NCBI GenBank assembly: GCA_000442125.1
Contig: KE546965.1
Coordinates: 1,984,001 to 2,048,000 of the forward strand
DNA from: Opeltia flavorubescens
Lineage: Eukaryota; Ascomycota; Lecanoromycetes; Teloschistales; Teloschistaceae
DNA: 64,000 bases
Direction: 5' to 3'
The translations under genes were made by a program, and so were the position numbers. Below the pieces are notes generated by a model that was given only the letters and a program-made list of their open reading frames with translations, searched no databases and was not told the origin of the DNA. Shown here piece after piece: positions 57,427-64,000 of the stretch. Position 1 is the stretch's first letter; each line of letters opens with the position of its first letter.

Positions 57427-58539
57427 CGAACAGACGCTTACGTTGACCAGCCCTCAGCAACATCGCAGACTCCAGCAACGCTGAACAAGGCAGTGTTTGG
57501 GGTTCAGCCAACGTCGTTAAGTGAACCACGTCGCGCCCATCGCTGGGTCGAACCAACTGGTTCACAAGAAAATGAGAATCAATCGGAGATCTCCACCAGA
57601 CCTCCAATATTTGCAACGGCTGACATGTCATTTGCGAACCGGAGGTCCCTTTCTTTCGGCCGGCAAAAAACGGGGAGACCTGTAAAACAAGATCAACACA
57701 GCGTCAATCCCTCTGTCAGAGAAACCGCTACGGCGATCGACACTGTCCCGCCTGGTCAGAGTCGGAACCGATCTGCATCCCCAACCGAAATACGTTCTTT
57801 TGTCCGATCAGACTCAGCGTCTGAAGGTAGCGCGGAATATATGGATCGTGAAGAATCCGACTTTGGCTGTGAACCAGCCTACGATTTTGAGGTCAAAGAG
57901 CAAGACAGATGGCTTCCGATTGCAAATGTAGCAAAAATAATGAAACGTGCCCTTCCAGAAGATGCCAAAATAGCAAAAGAGACCAAAGAGTGTATGCAAG
58001 AGTGCGTCAGCGAGTTTATCTCATTCATCACGAGTGAAGGTATGTAGTGGATAGCCACTTCATCTTTGACGTTGAACCACTAATGTTTAACAGCTGCCGA
58101 AAAATGTCAAATGGAGAAAAGGAAGACCCTTGGAGGCGACGACGTGCTATTCGCAATGACGTCGCTTGGTTTCGAGAATTATGCACAAGTACTACGTATC
58201 TATCTGACACGATACCACCAAACAGTGCACAAAAAAGGTTCTGTTTCTCATCCGTTTCCTTCATCGCCGAATGCCATACCCAAGAGAGCCACTACTTCAC
58301 CAATCTCGACACAGGATCGACCCCTGAGGACGAAGTCTCAAACTAGCGGCGCAGATGCCTTTACCACTGCCAAAGACCACACAGCATCACATGGAAAAGA
58401 TGAAGACGAGCCCAACGATCATGACAATGCTACCTGGCCTAGAGAAGATGGCGGCTCTAAACAAGACAGCAAAAATGAAGCTACTAGCGTGGTCGACCAT
58501 TTACTCTCCGAATGGACATTGCTCACCGACTTTCGCTGA
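57427..58539 (+). CDS. Divergent HapC/Hap3 (NF-YB) histone-fold protein, possible fusion partner
   Basis: Exons 57427-58039 and 58094-58539 (intron 54 bases). If independent, the first ATG in frame is at 57625 (MSFANRRSL). The histone fold begins at [21 protein letters not shown] and runs through [18 protein letters not shown] and [19 protein letters not shown] to [12 protein letters not shown], so the NF-YC contact and CCAAT-binding residues are recognisable. Compared with the fungal HapC consensus as I remember it, several positions differ ([28 protein letters not shown]), which suggests a second, faster-evolving copy. The 95-residue N-terminus and 115-residue C-terminus are polar and disordered. 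The frame stays open to 57427, directly after an acceptor TAG, so it can be spliced to the Fungal_N exons. HapC binds CCAAT boxes with HapB and HapE and controls iron and redox genes. Confidence 0.8.
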
Positions 58540-59330
58540 CCACCTTTCTTTTAACTTGTCCTATAATATAGATTGATTAATGAGTATGCATTTCGACTGT
58601 TTTCGAACAACGTTCATGTATCTCGATACCTCGCAATCGGGACTATTCGAGGAAACCTTTCGGGGATACTCCACCAAATCATAATCTATGCCTTGGCTTT
58701 CCGCAATTCGCGTCACATTCAGCAGTTCAAGAATTAAAAACGCGCACTTTTTCTACCTCTTGTTTAGCCAGTGAATTGAACTGTGCGGATGGTGGAATCG
58801 ACCCTTCCAGGTCGCGGAGCTGGATCTTTGGGGGCTTTGAGTGCCTCCTTGGCTATCTGGCTGAAATAGCGAGCTCCAAAGGCGAATCTCTCTGGCTTCA
58901 TTGTCGTCTTTTGAGCTCTATAGGTCTGCAAAGGTATATATCTATGTCTTTTTGTTCTTGATCTATGAGTACATACTGGTAAGCTTACTGAAGCTCCTTT
59001 CAGGGTTCCCGACAGATGTCAGGCTTCCAAACGTGCTGCCATCTCTCCTTGTGATGCACGCTTCCTCGAATGCTCTCAACGCCTCTGCGTACCACGTGAG
59101 AAACCTAGTGTCCCATCTATACATACACATATGGCGTATATCTTGAGGCTGACACCATAATATCGTGAGTGAAGTACGCCCCGGTTATTTTGACACCAAA
59201 AGACTAGGCCAGGACCTTTAATTAATAACAGGTTGTAGTTTTGTAAAGTTCAACGAGCACGTGTCATTCACTCCAACATCAAAGGTAGAGCCTCAAAGCC
59301 TAAGAAGCCCTGTCCAAGCAGTTCAAGCAG
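58540..59330. other. Convergent 3' flanks
   Basis: Between the HapC-like gene and the secreted-protein gene. A 61-codon and an 81-codon plus frame (58776-59146) have no support. Nothing else recognised. Confidence 0.4.
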
Positions 59331-60542
59331 TCAGAATATTGATTCTTTTTCGATTCGGTACTCAGCAAGATTTATATGCGTCAGGGCCAGGGCGGTATCG
59401 AGACTACGCGGTGGTAATATCCAATACGGCTCAATGAAACAGGAGGTGTCACCGTATACGCCTGCGGAGACCCATCCGACCCAACCCATCAACCCCTCGA
59501 CTAACGCACCCCACGTTAGCTTAGGCACCTTCTCTAGGCCTTCGAAGGGAAAGGAAAGTAAGACTAGTTGGTCCTTCGATGAGTTCCCTGTGGCGGGCTT
59601 GCAGGAGAAGTCGTAGATAGCGGCCTTTGCAGGATCGGGGAAGAATAGTTTCATACTGTCCCTAACAACTCCAGTAGGTGGATATTTCATTGCGAAGAGG
59701 AAGAAGGGTGTCTAGCAGCTGAGCCAGCGCTTCTTCATGGCTAAATACCTGCCGTGGGATGCATCGCCGACTTGGCCACTGGCAGTCTGAACGTCAGACG
59801 AGGTATGGTTCCCCGATCGAGGCGCGAGCGTGTTGGTTCGCGTAGCCGTCGTGTCTTTATAGGCACCTTTGGCACATGTTAGTACTGATAATTCACAGGG
59901 AAGAAATGTTGTGGGTGGACTTGTGAGCTCGAGTGTGCCAACGTTCAATACGTGGCCTTGTCCCCTAGGGGTTGTATCCTAGACAGTGGCTTTGATATCT
60001 CCAGGCCAAAAGGGATCTTCCAAGCACCGACGTAGAATCCAACAAAGAACGATTCCGGCTTTCAATGGCATGAATTTTGCCCCTGGCACCAAAGTAGGCT
60101 GAACAATGATCTCTACGTTACTTTGCCCGTCTACATCGTCTATCCTTTCCTTGATTGCAGCGTTTGTACTATCCCGCCAATAGGAGCGTATTCGACTGGC
60201 AATCCCTGCGACGAGCTTACTGCCAGAACTGCGTATCTGTGGGCCAAACGTAATCGTCTCATCGATGTCAAGATGCTCGCTAGGATTCAACGATAGGGTG
60301 AGACCGATTGTGTTATTTGTCAAGGCGCTGGAACCGAGCACATTTCAGCCATTGAATGAAGCCATGTAAGAGGCGCGAAATCCATACTTTGGTCTTGAAA
60401 TTTGGACGGGCAGATATTCAGCTGGAAACCCCATCAACGGATTATCCAAAAAGGAAGGAGCAGGTTGAAAGAGACCATCCTGGGTCAGTCTTGCATTACA
60501 TAGACTCGCGATGGTTAAAGGAATGAACCAAAGGTGATGCAT
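59331..60542 (-). CDS. Secreted protein of unknown function, internal structure uncertain
   Basis: Model: exons 60542-60388, 60327-60028, 59964-59749 and 59655-59331 (introns 60, 63 and 93 bases). A signal peptide (MHHLWFIPLTIASLCNA) starts the protein. Beta-strand-like stretches follow (NALTNNTIGLTLSLNPSEHL, ITFGPQIRSSGSKLVAGI, VEIIVQPTLVPGAKFMPLKA), then GTLELTSPPTTFLPCELSVL, and an aromatic C-terminal region (VPKLTWGALVEGLMGWVGW). No family recognised. The first intron is sound: it removes a TGA and has a good branch region. The second is doubtful: without it the frame reads WPGDIKATV, meets a TAG at 59981-59979 and continues open as DTTPRGQGHV, so either a 63-base intron with a weak donor (GTGCTT) exists or the gene has a premature stop. 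A second possible start is 60560. Confidence 0.5.
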
Positions 60543-61153
60543 GGTGTGTATCGCAGGCATGGAGAAAGGCGTTGTGTACGACAAAGACAAAGCAAAAGCT
60601 TATCATCTGGTATATATACGCCATCTTGCTCCCTATGCGCATCACCGTTGTGGTGAAGGTTTTGACAAGGCATTCGATGAGGCAGATAGATTCGATCCCT
60701 TTTCTTTGCCTAACGACGTCTCGCTGGATTCTTTATTGTTCCGAGTCATAATAAATGTGGATAAGATAGCTTTGATGGTGAAACCAAATGAACGCTGGAA
60801 ATAGGACGAAAGTACGCCAGGCGGGTTTGCGCCTGTCGGAAGCGGAGTTGGCAAATCGAAAGCGTAGTAGGAGCAGGATGTGTCTTGCAAACACGAGATC
60901 CACAACCGGTTATCCTCGAAAAATAGACAAAAGGACAATAAAGATGACTTGGTCCTTTCACATTGCTCTTCTGGATTACCGAGAAAGCCAACGAAAAGTA
61001 GTACATAAAGGCTTTTACAGCGACAGCGGGCTTTACAAATAACGTGTCCCTAGCTACAGCACGCTATTAACTTGGTAACCGGTTGATGGACGCACTATGA
61101 ATCAGTACGGCGAGCGATCAAGGAAAAATTGCTCTGGTCCTAGATAGGTCAGA
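60543..61153. other. Intergenic region
   Basis: Promoter of the secreted-protein gene and 3' flank of the glycosylase gene. Frames on both strands (60541-60804, 60642-61042) are short and featureless. Confidence 0.4.
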
Positions 61154-62164
61154 TCATGTATCACCTGAATTACTCTCAGGAACAACATCATTTTCCACCA
61201 TTTTGACTTCCTCGCCTTTCCCGTTTTCGACTGCTTGCTCCCTCTCCTCGCGCCTCCTTTGCACCCATCCTCCTAATTCCGCCCAAATGTTCTCCTTCTC
61301 CTTCATACTCAGACTAGCCGCCAATCCACTCGTGCTTGTGGCCACGAAAACCCTCGCCCCATCCCATGCTTCTCCCTCGCTACTCCCTTCTCCTTCGATC
61401 TTCTTCGCCTTTCCAAAGAATCCAACGCTCCCCTTCTTCCTCCCCATATTCTCGGTCTCGTTTTGGAACCCATACCGAAACTCCTCCTTCTTGATCCCCC
61501 GACCATGTTTCCACTTCCACACCGCTTCCCAGATGCTTTTTCCCACGAGACACACCACCTCGGGCTTCCACTTCCTTATTTTCTCATCCAGCACGCCTGC
61601 CCCTACCACCATCTCCGCCTTACTCAATTCCGACCCATCCCTTGTAGCTCTTGATACAATGTTTGTATTTCCCAACGAGTACTTCTCCGGGAGAGTTACA
61701 TATTCAGAAGGAGCGAGACGACGGTCGGAAGTCAGTCCGGAGGTGTGGAGGAGAGGCCAGTAAAGGTTTGTAGGGTGGGCGTACGGGTGACCCTTGGTAG
61801 CGGTTTGGATACCGGGGTTGAGGCCCACGAAGAGGCAAAGGAGGTTCGGGATTATAGTGTCCGGAAGAGGGGGAAGGTGGTCGTAGCTGCTGGGTGGGGC
61901 ATAACCTTTCGCGCCGGGTCGTTTGCCTTCCTTGGCTTTTTTGCCAGAGACGTTCTCTGTGTTTGGGACGTCGTCATTAGCGCGTTTTCGCTTCGATAGT
62001 TGCGAAGGCGTTGGGATTGAGGCATTTGAGTCTAGTTCAGCGATACTCGCGTCTGGAGTATCAAGCTTTTCAGTTGAAGCTTTGGGGGGACTTGGATGAG
62101 AAACTGAGCTTCCCAATATCGAAGAGTTGGGATTTGATTTCGCTAATAGCTTTCGTGAGGCCAT
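61154..62164 (-). CDS. Thymine/uracil-DNA glycosylase (TDG/MUG family)
   Basis: Single exon, 336 residues. A 100-residue disordered, Lys/Ser-rich N-terminus contains a nuclear-localisation-like KRKRAND. The catalytic domain starts at LPPLPDTIIPNLLCLFVGLNPGIQTA: GLNPG is TDG motif 1 with the catalytic Asn. NLYWPLLHTSGLT, the EVVCLVGKSIWE strand and VFVATSTSGL (motif 2, the DNA-intercalating loop) follow. TDG enzymes excise thymine or uracil mispaired with guanine, the products of deaminated 5-methylcytosine or cytosine. In fungi with repeat-induced point mutation or cytosine methylation this activity would oppose C-to-T decay; that link is inference. Two charged insertions lie between motifs 1 and 2, and the tail is acidic. 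Confidence 0.93.
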   Translation of the reverse strand: MASRKLLAKSNPNSSILGSSVSHPSPPKASTEKLDTPDASIAELDSNASIPTPSQLSKRKRANDDVPNTENVSGKKAKEGKRPGAKGYAPPSSYDHLPPLPDTIIPNLLCLFVGLNPGIQTATKGHPYAHPTNLYWPLLHTSGLTSDRRLAPSEYVTLPEKYSLGNTNIVSRATRDGSELSKAEMVVGAGVLDEKIRKWKPEVVCLVGKSIWEAVWKWKHGRGIKKEEFRYGFQNETENMGRKKGSVGFFGKAKKIEGEGSSEGEAWDGARVFVATSTSGLAASLSMKEKENIWAELGGWVQRRREEREQAVENGKGEEVKMVENDVVPESNSGDT

Positions 62165-63636
62165 TTCACGTCCTGTAGATTACAGTATGGTTATTGACAG
62201 TGGCTCCGGAAAATTCGACCCTGGTTGCAGACGCTCTTGGCGGAACGCCTTGGGCAAAGGGTTTGCATGCATAGCACAACCATGATTTGTGCTTGGCTCT
62301 GCATGACTTCGATCAGATGCGTGATCCATAGCTGTCATATATTGACTTGGTCGACAAGGAGGAAGAGCAGACAGCAACTTCCTTGAGTACTTCGAGTGCC
62401 GAGGTTCCCATTCCTATTCGGAATTAGGATGGCCAGCTCGCAACCACATCGAGGAGGAAATTTGTGTGAAAGAGCATCTAAAAAGCATCGTTCGATAGAA
62501 GGTGTGGGAGCGGCTCTCGTAACTAGAGCTGATCCTTATGTGACCCGATTGCGGTCTTGAAATCCCATCGCGACCAGAGCTCCTAAGACTTCATTTCACG
62601 TGACACACGGTGGCCATGTTCTTGGGAGCAGCTGCTGCAAAGATCATCTTTGGAAACTTGTTCACGTCCTCTTCCTCCGTGCTTCTCCAAGCTGACTTTT
62701 CTCGAGCGGCATATCACAAGAACATCCTTGTCATACATAAGTCACTTCATAGCCTGGCTTACGCAAGTAGAAAGATGATCTATCATAAATAAGCCAGCTG
62801 TTTCTGCATGTCTTGTTTCGAAGCGTTGCAATGGAGCTTTGAGTCTTAATGATGTGCGGAAACATTCTTCTGTTTTAGCTTTTGTTTCCGTTACAATGTA
62901 TCTTTGCCTTTCTTTCAATCGTAAACTGAACGAGGAGAGTTTCGGGAGCAATTGACCATTTGAATACCATCTTGTTCTTCGCCCGAGGAAGTAACGCCAG
63001 CACCGTACGCCCAGTGTTCCTTCGAGTGGTAGGGCATTCGTATCAATGCCAAATCGATGTAGCGAGTGCAGGGCTTAGCATTTGATGGGATTGGTGAAAT
63101 AATCAACAATCATCGAGTACTTGGTTTTGATTTTGAAAAGGAATCCCTGGCTCAACTATCCTTACATTCATTTGGTTCGCACTTCGACTGCCGAGGACTC
63201 GTACACTTAAAGCGTGAATATTGCGGAACCAAATGGCATTTTCTACCAGATCCGCATCTAAATCATCAACCACGGAAATATGCAAAGCAGAACGGATACC
63301 TGCATTACCGTTCCTCGCGACCCGGCGCATATATTCTAGAGAAGGATGGCCACGTTTTTGCGCCAATCATACAAGCGCTTCCTTTCGGAATATATCTTTC
63401 CTGCACATGCACGACTCACCAATTCACGTTGCTGGAATATCTCTTGCTCAATCTCGAAAAATCTAGACAGCCGACCAAGAATGCTGTCCTGTCGAGTCAG
63501 CCATTCTCTAGCGCTCCTCTTCCTCACTATAACCTTGATATCCGGAACAGCAGCACGGATTCTCCCAATAAATCTCGCACACTCTCACACAGGACTTGAA
63601 GTCAACTCTTCTAACATTCTCTCCTTCCGCCGTACC
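62165..63636. other. 1.5 kb gene-poor region
   Basis: Promoter of the glycosylase gene at the left. A 177-codon plus frame (63066-63599, first codon TTG) and a minus frame (63103-63366) overlap and show no motif; I regard both as chance. Confidence 0.35.
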
Positions 63637-64000
63637 ATGGCTGCCGCAGTCCTCTTCATCCACGAAACCAATCCCCATGCTCAGCTCAATCGCATTGAAG
63701 CCACCTCCCCACGCGGCCCGACGCTCAATTCCGAATCTCTAACCGACATCAGCCTATACTTCGCTCTTCCCAGTCCTCCCAGTCCTTTCCATATCCCACC
63801 AAGCACTATTCGACTGGCGTCGCGCCCGGACGCCACAGTATGGGGTGAATGGCAACCTCTGCAGTATCTACCAGGTAAATTCTTCAAACTGCATCCGTTC
63901 TTATCAGGGCTGTTATCGCAGCCACGAATAATCCCTAGGAATGGAATGCTAACACCAAAATCAATGTGTAGACCAGCGACCTCCGAGCGAGCAAGGCCTG
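63637..64000 (+). CDS. 5' part of an unknown gene (runs off the window)
   Basis: Exon 1 (63637-63874) opens MAAAVLFIHETNPHAQLNRIEA in a good ACCATGG context and is C-rich, like the other coding regions. A 97-base intron (63875-63971) joins LQYLP to DQRPPSEQGL, which continues past the right edge. The 89 visible residues are Pro-rich (LPSPPSPFHIPPSTIRL) and have no signal peptide or domain I recognise. The coding character rests on codon bias, the start context and the in-frame splice. Confidence 0.6.
   Translation, partial: MAAAVLFIHETNPHAQLNRIEATSPRGPTLNSESLTDISLYFALPSPPSPFHIPPSTIRLASRPDATVWGEWQPLQYLPGKFFKLHPFLSGLLSQPRIIPRNGMLTPKSMCRPATSERARP

Noticed and set aside
63066-63599. 177-codon plus frame near the right edge
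   Set aside because: First codon is TTG, no domain, and a competing frame of similar quality lies on the other strand.
1-64000. CRISPR arrays, rRNA genes or phage-like operons
   Set aside because: No regularly spaced repeats, no rRNA signature and the gene structures are plainly eukaryotic.

Overview
The window is nuclear DNA of a filamentous ascomycete. Most genes are split by introns of about 41-115 bases with GT...AG ends, and the content is typical of Pezizomycotina: a HET-domain gene, a Pth11-like rhodopsin-domain receptor, a cutinase, an M28 leucine aminopeptidase, a Kre9/Knh1-type cell-wall protein, SEY1 and a CCAAT-binding (Hap3/HapC) histone fold. The HapC-like histone fold and its flanks look closest to what I remember of Leotiomycetes (Botrytis/Sclerotinia group), but that is inference. 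Protein-coding regions alternate with gene-poor AT-richer stretches of 1-2.7 kb. I see no rRNA, tRNA, CRISPR array or intact mobile element. Two single ambiguous bases lie at 6798 and 21544.

Left part (0-20 kb): a 2EXR/F-box-like protein, a DltE-like short-chain dehydrogenase, a Ser-rich membrane-anchored wall protein, a six-exon amino-acid permease, a HET-domain protein, a secreted beta-lactamase-like serine hydrolase and a secreted GH24 phage-type lysozyme, all on the minus strand. Middle (20-42 kb): a secreted protein made of two related Cys-containing halves, RCF2, a divergent pair of a PNPOx-like flavoprotein and an NDH-2-like dehydrogenase, a cutinase, a Ty1/copia-related relic, a rhodopsin-domain receptor, a DUF6601-like membrane protein, a secretory lipase, a GNAT acetyltransferase pseudogene and a GPI-type Ala/Ser/Gly protein.

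Right part (41-64 kb): housekeeping genes are denser. They include a THEM6-like thioesterase, the divergent pair SEY1 / eIF2D (TMA64), a DHCR24-like FAD oxidoreductase, LAP1, a small Cyp40-type cyclophilin, a Fungal_N-domain gene directly followed by (and possibly spliced to) a divergent HapC-like histone-fold gene, a secreted protein of unknown function, a thymine-DNA glycosylase and the 5' part of an unknown gene.

Functional themes are extracellular digestion and competition (cutinase, lipase, aminopeptidase, GH24 lysozyme, serine hydrolase, amino-acid permease) and self/environment sensing (HET, Pth11-like receptor, Fungal_N). The most unusual observation is the Fungal_N / HapC-like neighbourhood at 56.2-58.5 kb, where one splice choice gives a signalling-domain plus CCAAT-factor fusion. 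All splice structures below were derived by eye. Exon sums divide by three for every multi-exon model, but none is backed by transcripts.
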